This document shows positions 1-11,275 of a stretch of 64,000 nucleotides of DNA, in pieces. Position numbers and translations under genes: made by a program. Position 1 is the first letter of the stretch. Each line of letters opens with the position of its first letter. Origin of the DNA: Pyronema omphalodes (lineage: Eukaryota; Ascomycota; Pezizomycetes; Pezizales; Pyronemataceae); NCBI GenBank assembly GCA_024516155.1, contig JAJJXM010000037.1:248001-312000 (forward strand), in the 5' to 3' direction. The notes below the pieces were generated by a model. It was given only the letters and a program-made list of their open reading frames with translations. It was not told the DNA's origin and ran no database searches.

Positions 1-3000
1 GCCAACGAGAACCCCTTGGCTGGCACCAACGTCAACGCTAGAAGCAACGCCGCTCATATGGCTGAGCAGCAGCGTATGATGCCCTCGCAACAAGGATTGC
101 CTCACCAGCAACTTGCTCAGATGTACGGTGGAGCACCTGGACTCGGCGGATCGTTGATGGGAACTGCACCTCCTCCCGGCCTTAAGAGCGCCCCCACCCC
201 TCCGGCTCCCGGCCTCGGTGGTATTCCCATGGGAAACATGCCCGGACTCGGACAGTTCTCCAACATGGGCCTTAAAACAGAAAGTGAGAACATTTTATTG
301 AAAGAGTTGTTGTCTGGAAGCGCCTCGCGATTGGGCGGAATGAGGGGTGTCGACGGGAAGCGTAATGTCCCATTATCTGCCAGAGGCAACCCCGGATATA
401 CTAATCGGGGTGGTGTAGTGGAGAACTATGGCGACCCAAGCATCCTTCAGGCCCGCGTCGCACAACAGCCCCCATCAATGCAACACCAGCAGAACCTACA
501 AGCCGGACATGGTCAGCCAGGTGGGTACAATCCCAGCTTGAACTACTACGTCAGCGCCCAGGCATCTGGTAGATGGTAGGTGGGTAGGATTTATTTCCTT
601 CAGGCTCGGCCAGGCTAGGCCTTATACCACAAACGATATGGGCAGACAGACGCACGCAGACGATCAGACGATTTCATGTTTTATTTTTTTTTCTTTGATT
701 TTTTTTTTCATTTCTTTTCTTTCATTTGCTTTTCTTCTGCCTCTGTTGCGGAATTAATTCTGATTTATTTCCTTTGCTTTCTGTCGGCGTTGCGGTTTTG
801 CTCTACATGGCTGTGAGTTTGTTTTCTATTTTTGTTTTCTCTTTTCAATTCCTTGTTAACGGTGGTTTTTTTTTAATCCTGTATAACTGTTTGGGTATGG
901 CCGCCTACCATCTATTCAGAAGGATCTTTTGGTGTGATTATTTTCCTTGCGTTCTTGTCTAATGCTGTTTTTGGCATCTTTACGAGGCAATTAATGTATG
1001 CGACGTCTGAGGGAGGTATGAGTAGTTTACTCGATTTCATGTATCTGGTTCATCTTCCTCTTGCATCTTTTCCTTGCAACAGCAGTATTGGTTCCTCAGG
1101 GAATTATAACTGCGAGAGGTCGATATCCGAGGAATCTACTAAACATTATCTTTTCCTCCAATGTCTCTATGATTACTTGATGGGGGTCTATGTGAAATAG
1201 CGTCTCCTGTTACTTTGTGTGTGGGATTGTCTGTCTGCCGATATCGTTTCTTAACATTACAGCTTCCTGGCCTGCCTGAACTGGATCGAATCTCCTACCT
1301 ACCCACCTTTTCCTACCTATCCTGTGTGCTGCTCGCGGTGGTGAGTAATGTATGATGCTGAGACTTGAAATAGGTAATATCGAAGGAACCGCAACCGCAA
1401 CTAGCACAGCACCTGGAACACCGGCCCCTGCTCTCGCCTCCCCAATTGTGCCCGTATCAGAGGAAGATTTTCCTGCTCTCACGCCCGTTGCACCTGCCAA
1501 AACCATTGCGCCTAAAACTGCTACCTCTAAGAAAGAAAAGCGGAAAGCCAAGGCCGCTGCAGCTAAAGAAGAGGCAGAAAGATTGGAGGCCGAGAAGCTT
1601 GAGGCGGAGAAGGAAAGACTTGCCAATGCCGCTCCTGCACAAACTGCAACTCCCGTTGTGGCTACTGCTTCGGCTCCCACTCCCACCGTTGCATCGGCTA
1701 CTGTTCCTGCTACTCCTGTGAGAACACGCCTCGTTACACCTGCACCTAGCCCTATGCCAGCTCGGGTTGTTACACCTGCACCTAACCCATCTCGCATTGC
1801 TACTCCTAACCCCTCCTCAACTCCTGAGCCTGTGCAAACCGTATGGGGTACGCCTGTTGTACCGGCCCCTGTTGCCGAATTGAAGGCGCCTGCTACGCCT
1901 ATTGGTGCACGTACCTTGCGTATTGCTTCTATCGCCTCCGTTGCTTCCGCTGCTCCCAGCATTAAGGACAGCACCGACTTTTCGGATACCGCATCAGTAC
2001 GCACCGGCACTACCGAATCACGACCTGTGACCCCAATTCCACAGAAAAAGAGTTTTGGACTTCCCCTTGTTGGTCCTGAATCAGCCGATCAGCCATTAAC
2101 CGTTAACAAAACTAAGTCAGCTGCAAAGAAAGAACGTATAGCTGCTCTTAAGGAAAAGGAGCGGCTCGAGGCTGAAGAGCTTGCTAAGGCCAAAGCAAAA
2201 GAGGTTCAAGTACCTGTGGTTGGACGGATGAAGAAAGAGAAAAAGGCAGCTCGTGCTGCTGCGAAGAAACAGGCACAGAGCCCTGCCCCAGAATCTCCGG
2301 CGCCGGCTTCATCTTCTGCGGCTGTAAATGTTCCCACTGCTCCTGCAGCAGTTGTAGCAGACCCAACACCCACTGAAGAAGAGCCCGCTGCCGCTGAAGT
2401 TGTTGAGAAAGCCCTTGAACCTGTTAAGACCGGGGATATTATCAAGTCGCTAAACATCGACTTTTCCGAGCTCGAAATCACCAAGCCCTTACAGGGAGTT
2501 CGATCAGGATTCTTCCATGTTACCCCTGAAGAGAATGAAAGAATGCGTGCCGCAGCCGCAGCCGGAGAAACCGTTAATCCAGTAAAGGACGAGGGTCCCG
2601 GCATCAAAACCCTCACCGGAGAAATCGTCAAACCCATTTCCAAGAGCCAGGAAAAGAAACTCATCGAAGCTGAGAAACGTCTTAAGGCTGAAAGAAGCTG
2701 GGAGAAATTTGATCCTACTGTTGGTTCGGATAAAGATAAAGCCTCTGGAACTAAGGGTCCCACATTGGCTAGTGCTGTAGCCCAGAAATCTACCGCTTCC
2801 GCTATGAAGGCTGTAGCATCTGCCAGTAAACCCGCCGCTGCTATCCAGGAACCTGATTTCGCGGCTATCACAGCCAAGATCACGGGTCTTAAAGAGGGGT
2901 TGAAGCCAAGTTTGAAAGCTGGATTAGAGGGGGTTGCAACTGCTGCTGCTACGGGTGATCCGAAGAAATTGAAAGCTGCGACTGAAAAAATTACTACGAA

Positions 3001-3244
3001 AGATGCGTTGGATTATTTGTGGAATACTGTTATGCCGCAGGTTCCGGAGTTGGCGCAGTCGATGAGGGAAGCTACGCAGCAGCTACAGGGAATGATTAAG
3101 GCTAGGAATGAGGGGGTTACTCAGGAGTTGGATGTTAAGGCCCTCGAGAAACTTGTGCAGTCTGCTAGAAAGGAAACGGAGTTGTGGGAGAAGAAGGTTG
3201 AGAAGTTGATTAAGAGGAATAGAAAGATTGTGGGTTTGTCGTAG
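1..3244 (+). CDS. NOT4: Not4/Mot2-like CCR4-NOT E3 ligase, C-terminal part (5' end outside window)
   Basis: Likely join(<1..520,1374..3244). The RING and RRM domains of Not4 would lie upstream of the window. The first piece has the low-complexity Pro/Gly/Gln segment seen in fungal Not4 (PPPGLK, DPSILQAR). The second starts near a DFPAL motif, then has Lys/Ala/Glu-rich stretches, a SIASVAS..SDTASV segment, VPVVGRMKKEKK and a terminal ARKETELWEKKVEKLIKRNR coiled coil, all in the order I know from fungal Not4 tails. The donor CAG|GTGGGT at 521 and acceptor AAATAG at 1373 are phase-compatible (phase 1), giving an 853-nt intron. If the intron is retained, translation stops at 577-579 after ..SGRW, which also looks like a natural Not4 end, so two isoforms are possible. 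A donor at 569 (GTAGAT) is also in phase. Known role: ubiquitin ligase subunit in mRNA decay and translation quality control. Family call fairly sure; splice choice less so. Confidence 0.72.
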
Positions 3245-4562
3245 AGGTAGAGAGGTGGGCTGTTAGACAGTTTACCGAACGCCTAGAAACTTGGAGTCTT
3301 GGGGTCTTGGAGAAACTGAGATATGGAAAAGAAGATAAAGAGGGGTAGAAAAGACGAAGAAGAAGAGAGATGAGAGATACCATAGATTCTGGTATACATT
3401 ATAAGGATAAGAATCAGTAAGAGTATACATCACTTGTCTGGTTTCTGTCACGTCATGGTTGGTTGGTTGGGGGTTGCATTTTTACGGGATATTGTTTTTT
3501 TGCATATGCAGAGGATTCGTGGTTTTGTTTAGATACATTGGCGGCCTTTGTTTTTCTTTGTTTCTGTTTCTGTGTCTGTATCTGTATCTGTTTACTTTTT
3601 TGTTTTTTGTTTTCTGTTGCTTTTTTGTTCTTTTTTCTCTTTTTCTTTCTGGTTTTTTTTTCTGTTTCTTTTTTTCTTTTTTCTTTTCTTGGATTCGACC
3701 AAAATACTGGCTACCGTACTTGTAGGTGTCTTTTTATTATATGAGATTTTTTTAATTTTTTTTTTTTTAAAATTATCTTTTTTTGTGAGGCTTACTTTCT
3801 GAGGTCTTTTTGCTGTGCTATGCTGTGTGAGAGGCGTTTACACGCCCATCGTCACACGGGGAAGTGGTGTATCGATTATCTGATGCTGATGCTGGTGGAA
3901 GATTAAAGCTGGGTTCACTGCAACACGTGTAACCGGGGTAACTAAAAACTAAACATAAAGTTTTGTTTTGTCTACGTAGGTCTTGGGATTACTGATGATT
4001 ACTGGTGATTACTGGTGATGGTGGCATTGGAGTTTGGTGTAACAGGCATGAGGCGGGGGGGCATGGTGTTGTGTAATTACCGTTACACTTATGGTGTGGT
4101 AGGGTATTAGTGGAGTGGTTGGTAGGGATGGTATGAGACTATGAGTGGAGCCGCGGTATACGCTAAAAGCGCCACAGACGCGGCGACTACATACATACGT
4201 CTCAACCCCAGCCTGCGGGGTATCATTCATGAAAATATCTAAACTCAAGCTTATAGCGTTTTCTACAGTGTGTAAGATTATATGATACACTGGCTATTAC
4301 CAAGGCTAGGGTTTACCTGCGCTGGGATGAGCTTCTATGCGTGTTTGCTAAGTGCTTGCTGAAGTTGTAGTCCCCGGGGCAAAAGCTCTTCAGAAAGATT
4401 TTTATCCCGTTGATGGTTTGAAGAGTCTTGTGTGCTTGGATGGAAGTGGGGTTAAAAAAAAATAAGGGGGGGAACTGTAGATATTGTTTCTAAGATATTG
4501 CTAAAACCCCAATCAAAGGAGAAAAAGCCATGCATCGGTTTATGTAAGACATATTGGTGCAT
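3245..4562. other. T-rich 3' flank of Not4, no gene seen
   Basis: Long T-rich runs (3540-3790), typical of the 3' flanks of other genes here (compare 59340-59600), then anonymous sequence. A short GATTACTG(A/G)T tandem lies at about 3988-4020. Small ORFs in the T-rich part encode only Phe/Leu/Cys runs and are not believable proteins. Confidence 0.6.
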
Positions 4563-4589
4563 AAAGCCCTATGGTACAAGAAAACGAGT

Positions 4590-5045
4590 GAGAGTGGTTT
4601 AGTTCAAACACCTTAGTGGTTTAGCTAAACACCGAAAGTGTTTAGTTAAACACCCTAAACACCAAAGTTGTTTAGTGTGATTTACGGTGTTTGGCTAAAC
4701 CACCTAGCGTTGTTGAGTTAAACAACTACCTTGATTTTTTTTTTTGTGGGGTTTATTTAAACACCTTTTTCGCTTTTTCTTTGGGGTTTATTTAAACATC
4801 CTAGGGGTGTTTAGGGATGTTTGAATAAACACCTTCTTTTTCGCTTATTCTTCGGTGTTTATTTAAACATCCTAGGGGTGTTTAGGGATTTTTGAATCAA
4901 CACCTTCTTTTTCGCTTATTCTTCGGTGTTTATTTAAACATCCTAGGGGTGTTTAGGGATGTTTGAATAAACACCTTCTTTTTTGCATATTTGGGGTTTA
5001 TTTAAACACCTTCTTCTTCGCTTATTCTTCGGGGTTTATTTGAAC
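4590..5045. repeat. Subterminal array, A side of outer element
   Basis: Irregular palindromic units of the form GGTGTTTATTTAAACACC, GTGTTTAGCTAAAC and AGGGGTGTTTAGGGATGTTT, spaced by short linkers such as TTCTTTTTCGCTTATTCTTC. The inverted counterpart is at about 6885-7345. Confidence 0.8.
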
Positions 5046-5689
5046 TATCCTCTGATGTTGAAATAAACATCTACAGTCCACTTCCTGGGGATGGCTTTTC
5101 CATGGTTCATATAAATCACCCTGCAGTGTTCTACTGAACATTCAGTTTTAAACTGTAGAGCTGTGTTCTGCTTTTGTTTGTTGATGGAAGTGGATATTGC
5201 CTTAGTGCGCATCCCTTCCTTATGTTCTGTTCGTTCTGCCGTTGTTGTTCCTCATTCTTCATCCATTTCATTCACTTGTTTCTCCACCTCCATCTTTCCC
5301 TCTTGTTTGACTGTAAGTTTTTCCTCATGTCAAATGTTTATCCCTCAACAGAATTTGCCAGTTCATACACCATACGCCACTGGAGGGAAAAAAGAGAGAG
5401 AGGGGGGGGGGATTTAGATATGAACTTCTAGATACTCGCTGAGTCAAGTACTGCAAACCAACCCCACAAATATCTACAATGCTAACCAGACAAACAGGAT
5501 GCTCAGACAACCTAAGTCTATTTATTGAAGCGAACCATGATTCCAGCATTGTAAGGGTCAATTAAAAAAGGCACAAAGCGAATGGTACTACACAGTGAGG
5601 AGGAACAGGAGTAGGAGGGGTGAGGAGGGAGGTGGGAGGTTCCTGTATCCCTGTGGTACAAAAAAAAGGTGTTTAATCAAACCACACTT

Positions 5690-6178
5690 TAAACCACAAA
5701 AGGTGTTTAATTCAAACACCCGCAAAATTCATTTACTAAACACCTCTTTAAACACCTACTAAACACCTTTGAACACCTACTAAACACCTCTTTAAACACC
5801 TACTAAACACCTCTTTAAACACCTACTAAACACCTTTAAACACCTAAACACCTTTAAACAACGATTTAAACACCGATTTAAACACCTACTAAACACCTCT
5901 TTAAACACCAACTAAACACCTTTAAACAACGATTTAAACACCGATTTAAACACCTTTAAACACCTTTAAACAACGATTTAAACACCGATTTAAACACCTT
6001 TAAACACCGATTTAAACACCTTTAAACACCTTTAAACACCGATCTAAACACCGATCTAAACACCCTTAAACACCGATTTAAACACCTTTAAACACCTTTA
6101 AACACCGATCTAAACACCTTTAAACACCGATTTAAACACCTACTAAACACCTTCAAACACCGATTTAAACACCTTGCA
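5690..6178. repeat. Subterminal array, B side of inner element
   Basis: Dense direct array of TTTAAACACC and TACTAAACACC units (some with ACACCGATTTAAACACC), about 10-16 bp apart. The homologous but differently arranged array of the outer copy is at 7490-7875 on the other strand. Confidence 0.8.
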
Positions 6179-6884
6179 CAATAGTGGTTTGATCAAGCAC
6201 CTCAGATATTTTCTAAATGTTTTAAATTAATTACTAAACCACTCGCTCATTATATAACATGTCTCTAGCTATTGCCAGGTCCTCTATCTATACATACAGG
6301 AACCTCCCACCTCCCCCCTCACCCCTCCTACTCCTGCTCCTGCTCTCTGTATAGTACCATTCGCTTTGTGCCTTTTTTAATTGACCCTTACATATGCTGG
6401 AATCATGGATCGCTTCAATAAATAGACTTAGGTTTTCTGAGCATCCTGTTTGTCTGGTTAGCATTGTGGATATTTGTGGGGTTGGTTTGCAGTACTTGAC
6501 TCAGCGAGTATCTAGAAGTTCATATCCCAATTCCCCCTCTCTCTCTCTTTTTTCCCTCCGGTGGTGTATGGTGTATGAACTAGCAAATTCTGTTGAGGGA
6601 CAAACATTTGACATGAGCAAAAACTTACAGTCAAACAAGAGGGAAAAATGGAGGTGGAGAAACAAGTGAATGAAATGGATGAAGAACGAGGAACAACAAC
6701 GGCAGAACGAACAGAACATAAGGAAGGGATGCGCACTAAGGCAATATCCACTTCCATCAACAAACAAAAGCAGAACACAGCTCTACAGTTTAAAACTGAA
6801 TGTTCAGTAGAACACTGCAGGGTGATTTATATGAACCATGGAAAAGCCATCCCCAGGAAGTGGACTGTAGATGTTTATTTAAAC

Positions 6885-7345
6885 GTCAGAGGATAGTTCA
6901 AATAAACCCCGAAGAATAGGCGAAGAAGAAGGTGTTTATTTAAACACCCTGGGGTGTTTAAATAAACCCCAAAGAATAAGCGAAAAAAGAAGTTGTTTAT
7001 TTAAACATCCTTAAACACCCCTAGGATGTTTAAATAAATACCGAAGAATAAGCGAAAAAGAAGGTGTTTATTTAAACACCCTAGGGGTGTTTAAATAAAC
7101 CCCACAAAAAAAAAAATCAAGGTAGTTGTTTAACTAAACAACGCTAGGTGGTTTAGCTAAACACCTTAAATCACACTAAACAACTTCGGTGTTTAGGGGT
7201 GTTTAACTAAACACTTTGAAACAACGATGGGTGGTTTAGCTAAACACCTTAAATCAGACTAAACAACTTTGGTGTTTAGGGTGTTTAACTAAACACTTTC
7301 GGTGTTTAGCTAAACCACGAAGGTGTTTGAACTCAACCACTCTCA
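6885..7345. repeat. Subterminal array, A side of inner element
   Basis: Reverse-complement counterpart of 4590-5045, with the same GTGTTTA..TAAACAC palindromic units but a different number and order. An extra GTTTAACTAAACACTTTGAAAC block near 7200-7230 is not at the equivalent place in the other copy. Confidence 0.75.
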
Positions 7346-7489
7346 CTCGTTTTCTTGTACCATAGGGGTATGTATAGATAGAAGACCTGGCAATAGCTAG
7401 AAACATGTTACATAATGAGCGAGTGGTTTAGTAATTAATTTAACACATTTAAAAAGTATCTGAGGTGCTTGATCAAACCACTATTGTGC

Positions 7490-7875
7490 AAGGTGTTTGG
7501 AGGTGTTTAGTAGGTGTTTAAAAAGGTGTTTCATTCGGTGTTTAAAGGTGTTTAAAGGTGTTTAGTAGGTGTTTAAAAAGGGTGTTCAATTCGGTGTTTA
7601 AAGGGGTTTAGTAGGTGTTTAAAAAGGTGTTTCAGGGTGTTTGGTAGGTGTTTAAAGAGGTGTTTAATTCGGTGTTTAAAGGTGTTTAGTAGGTGTTTAA
7701 AAAGGTGTTTGAGGGTGTTTGGTAGGTGTTTAAAAAGGTGTTTAAAGGTGTTTAGTAGGTGTTTAAAGAGGTGTTTAGTAGGTGTTTGAAGGTGTTTAGT
7801 AGGTGTTTAACAAGGTGTTTAGTAAATAAATTTTGTGGGTGTTTGAATTAAACACCTTTTGTGGTTTAAAGTGTG
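7490..7875. repeat. Subterminal array, B side of outer element
   Basis: GGTGTTTAAA/GGTGTTTAGTA units in direct array, the counterpart of 5690-6178 on the opposite strand. It ends with GAATTAAACACCTTTTGTGG, which matches the start of the inner B array. Confidence 0.75.
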
Positions 7876-7913
7876 GTTTGATTAAACACCTTTTTTTTGT
7901 ACCACAGGGAAAG

Positions 7914-10550
7914 ATGGTGACTAAGTAGCACTACGCATCTCATATGCCAGTCTGTCAGCGACTAACTGGAATTGCCGGTGCTAAACTACTAGTCAAGACA
8001 TCTAGGGCCTAGGCACGATTTACTTCCTACAAATCTAAACATTTTTCGGTTATTTTTTTGTTGCGGGTTCACTTTTTGTGGAGGAATATCGTTTGGCGCT
8101 GCGGGGTTGTATATTGAGGTCTGAAAACCCTGGTACGCTGCCATTGATTGGATGAAAAGCTCCAGGCAAACTAAGACTTTATATTAGGCTGTTTTGTACG
8201 TACATACCAACAATTCCTATACATATGCGCATGACGTAACACTACATTGTCGTAAGATACGTATCAATCACGACACCTGCGCACACTAAGTACTGCGCAC
8301 TGCGTCCTGACGACGTCAACCTCGACTACGACCACGACCACTCGGATCACAGCTCCACCCTTGATACCGCAGCTGCAGTCCCTGCCAAGACCACATCTCG
8401 AAAGCTGTGAAACAACAAAACATCGCAAACGCGGAGTCATGACGTAACATTAACTCCAATAAGGCAACTTGAAGAGTGTGGGCGAATAAAAGCAGAGATT
8501 ATGCCAGAGAGGGAATGGCAAATTTGAACATGCCACACCCAGGAACCACAGATATGACAGGCGACACGGAGGACCTCCGAAGCTGAGGAGGAGGAGTGAC
8601 GCAGGTAGGGAGGCGCAATGGTGTTGTTTTTTCTTTTTGTTTCTGTTTCCTTCACCTTATAGGGCAGACTACACAGGTGGGTCCAGGAATTTTCGGAGCC
8701 TACTTAGGTGGTGATAACAACTCCGAAAAGACAACGTGGAAAGATGTCATTAAGAGTGGGCGAATCAAAGCACAGATTATGCTAGCTGTGGGATGGCAAT
8801 CTTGAACTTGCTACACTCAGGAAGCAGAGATTTGACAGGCAAGGCGGAGAACTTCCAAAGCTGAGGAGGAGGAGTGATGCACGTAGAGAGGCGCAATGGT
8901 TTTGTTTTTTCTTCTTATTTCTGTTTCCTTCATCTCATAATGCAGACTACACATGTGGGTCTAGGAATTTCCGGAGCCTGACTAGGTGCCTTGGAGATAT
9001 CTATATTACTTTTTCCTCTGCATCTAGATGATTATATATTCACTCATGTGCTGATCGGGGTCTGAATGCCCGATGTAGTTTCTCTTGCTTGACCCTCCGA
9101 GGCCCAATTCTGCTATGACGCAATAAATGAAACATCGAAGTTGCCTAAGGTGAAAATTTTCACACAAAACTTTGATGTCAGGGTCATTTTGAACTTTGCT
9201 TGGTATCTTCGACAACGCATATTAAGCGGCAGAGACAGCAGCCTTATCTCCACAACTGGGCTAGAACTCAAAAAAGTCCTTGTATTCCGGCCTGTCTGAT
9301 TTAAGTCTCTTCGTCTAGTGCATACATGAGCCGGATAGACGACAAAGATTTATCTTGTTGGAATCAAATCCCAGATCATAGGAAGAATGCTCATTCATTC
9401 TTGTTTCATCGGATAATAAGGAACATAGCTGGACACTACGCTATCTCTCGACTGGTCTTTGTCAAAGAGTATGTATGAAAGAGCCTTGTAGTTTTTCTTG
9501 CTGCTCACAGTATGTGGATTCAGCGGAGTAAGTGCCTGAATACGTAGGGATCGTATGACATTAATGTACTTAGAGGGTGCATTTGCGGTGAAACCCGTAA
9601 GACTCCGGACACAACAATACAATAGTCACAGCCCCGGAGGTTTCCTAAGCAAGGATGAGTGTTTGAAGAACCTTGTGATAGAAAATTTACTTATTGTCAC
9701 TGAGACATTTTCGGTAGTTCACGGAAGGCTGTGTTCTTGGCACTTGCAGTAATGCAGTCGCACGAGTTTTGTAAAGACAATTATCATAAGATACGCCATC
9801 CTTAGTTTAACGAGAACCAACAAACCATTCTTGCGCCAGTACGAGATCGACTCTAACTGTGGCACTATAATTTGACCTCACATTAAACTCTTCATTTACT
9901 GATGCTTGAAGCTGGTGGCTAGAGCTCACCATCTTTAGGCACGAGTATATGCAAAAGCGATATTATTTTGCTTTTCGAAAATTATGTAGGGTACCCCTCG
10001 CTCAACTTGTCTCTACAAAACTTTGACCGCGACCGCCAAGTGGTTTTTGGTTTTACGCCAATGTTTTTCCACTGTGATCTTTTTCACCCGTGAATGTAAA
10101 TATTAAGTTACCAGAAAATGTCCCTATTTCTACAGCATTGAAGCTTATATTTACCATATCAAAGGATTATATTAATGGAGCATATTAGTGTGCTTCATAA
10201 CAGCGAGTTCTGTCGAGACTGGCATAATCTCCCCTGTTGTCCTTATTGTTGTTGGATAGGAATTGGCTATATTTCGGGACTTCAAAGCGGCCATTCACAA
10301 GTGGAAAGTAAAGGAACGGTATGAGGTTTGTTTTTTCAAGTCAAACTGTCAACGCAAAATCGTTCAATGTCGACACTCAAAGGAATATGGTCTGTAATTA
10401 CGAAGGTGCATGTAATTGTTATGCAGATATCATTACTTAAGAAACGGAAGACAGTGTGAAGTCAAAACGCGCAGAAGAATCAAAAAGGCGCGTTGATTTA
10501 AGCGCGGGTTAGCAATTGTATTACTAGACTTTTGTCCATAAGAAAACGAT
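7914..10550. other. Gene-poor stretch
   Basis: No convincing coding region on either strand; all open frames are under about 90 codons. It holds the 8469-8992 tandem duplication, listed separately. Confidence 0.55.
8469..8992. repeat. Diverged tandem duplication, period about 280 bp
   Basis: Copy 1 (8469-8712) and copy 2 (8751-8992) share GAGTG(TG)GGCGAAT, AAGCTGAGGAGGAGGAGTGA, GAGGCGCAATGGT, the T-rich run and CAGACTACACA.GTGGGTC.AGGAATTT. They differ at many positions. Function unknown. Confidence 0.7.
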
Positions 10551-10552
10551 TA

Positions 10553-10765
10553 AGTGATAGAACTTTAGTGATAAACTTTTAGTGGTAAAATTTTAGTGAT
10601 AAAATTTTAGTTACAAAATTTTAGTTACATATTTTAATTACAAAATTTTGTTGATACAGGTTCATGTAATACTAAACTTTTATCTTTGCGATAAAAGTTT
10701 GGTGATATAGTCTTCATGTATTACTAAGTTTTGATCCCTAAAATGATTTAGTGATAAAAGCTTAG
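10553..10765. repeat. AT-rich degenerate array of TTTTAGTGATAAAA units
   Basis: Units like TTTTAGTGATAAAATTTTAG and TTTTAGTTACAAAATTTTAG are repeated with drift. The last units contain TTTAGTGATAAAAGCTTAGTGATATAG. No coding potential. It resembles the subterminal arrays of non-autonomous transposons, but no terminal repeats were found. Confidence 0.55.
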
Positions 10766-10897
10766 TGATATAGGGGGAAATTTTGCTCTAAACAAAATTT
10801 ACATCCACCAAATCCATTAAAGACTCCTTCCACCAAAAACCCCCTCTAGTGAATCAAGACGCAATAAAAGATGTATTGATGAGTAAAGTAGAAAGTC

Positions 10898-11275
10898 TTA
10901 ATTTGCCCCATAATTCTCCGTGGACACTGAAGATGGCATTATCAGTGCTGAATTATGCAATGGTAAATCAGTGTCAGAGGTCCGAGAAACGTCATTATCG
11001 AACTTCCAACCGAAAACGATTGTAATACCCGTGCTGACATCGATGTCGAAGAGTAGTAACCACCTGTCAAAGTTGTGTTTGAATGCTCTCAAAATAATGA
11101 GGACAATTATCAGAACTAAGAAACCGAAGGCAATGTTTCTTATCAAAAATCTATCTGAAATATCAGCTATGCAGGTCTCATAGACGACAAGTTTGTCTTC
11201 ACTCTGTAACCTGCTTAGGGTTGATTTGCAATTCCTTGCATATGATATAAAACCGGATGATAATCCACATAGCAA
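10898..11275 (-). CDS. Possible fragment of a membrane-protein gene (minus strand)
   Basis: An open frame of 125 codons with one strong hydrophobic segment (FGFLVLIIVLIILRAF). The same strand stays partly hydrophobic upstream (11290-11598), but a stop separates the two. No family recognised. It may be an exon, a decayed gene or chance. The overlapping plus-strand ORFs here look no better. Confidence 0.2.
   Translation of the reverse strand: MLCGLSSGFISYARNCKSTLSRLQSEDKLVVYETCIADISDRFLIRNIAFGFLVLIIVLIILRAFKHNFDRWLLLFDIDVSTGITIVFGWKFDNDVSRTSDTDLPLHNSALIMPSSVSTENYGAN

Larger units (their letters stand above)
5649..7367 (-). mobile_element. Inner copy of the same TIR transposon, inserted in inverted orientation
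   Basis: Starts at 5649 with CCCTGTGGTACAA and ends at 7367 with the complement of CCCTATGGTACAA (1719 bp). It is flanked by a 4-bp duplication GTAT (5645-5648 and 7368-7371). Its interior around 6285-6305 contains the uninterrupted version of the site it landed in (complement of TTCCTGTATGTATAGATAG), which proves the insertion point in the outer copy. Read from the opposite strand it has the same order as the outer copy. No transposase ORF. The short ORFs near 5174-5431 and 6501-6767(-) are the same core region in the two copies and look non-coding (Phe/Ser/Cys-rich). Confidence 0.87.
4567..7909 (+). mobile_element. Outer copy of a TIR transposon, split by insertion of another copy
   Basis: The left end at 4567 reads CCCTATGGTACAA. 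The right end, finishing at 7909, is the reverse complement of CCCTGTGGTACAA, so the TIRs are 13 bp with one mismatch. The element is flanked by a 4-bp direct duplication AAAG (4563-4566 and 7910-7913). Its own sequence is 4567-5648 plus 7372-7909 (about 1.62 kb), and the rest is the inner copy. It has a unique core (about 5040-5640) and two subterminal arrays of TAAACACC-type repeats. No transposase-like ORF is visible, so it is probably non-autonomous. CCC-starting TIRs recall piggyBac, but that family duplicates TTAA, which is not seen here. The superfamily is unassigned. Confidence 0.85.

Noticed and set aside
1210..2010. 266-codon minus-strand ORF
   Set aside because: Antisense to the Ala/Pro-rich Not4 tail; the product is low-complexity Gly/Ala/Thr.
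3459..3802. Three overlapping Phe/Leu-rich plus-strand ORFs
   Set aside because: T-rich 3' flank; three frames are open at once because of base composition.
5163..5431. 84-85 codon ORFs also present in the inverted copy at 6501-6778
   Set aside because: Their presence in both copies follows from the element duplication; composition (Cys/Ser/Phe) and frame changes argue against a protein.
4590..7875. CRISPR-like or satellite interpretation of the TAAACACC arrays
   Set aside because: No constant repeat length or unique spacers; the arrays are confined between transposon TIRs in a eukaryotic genome.
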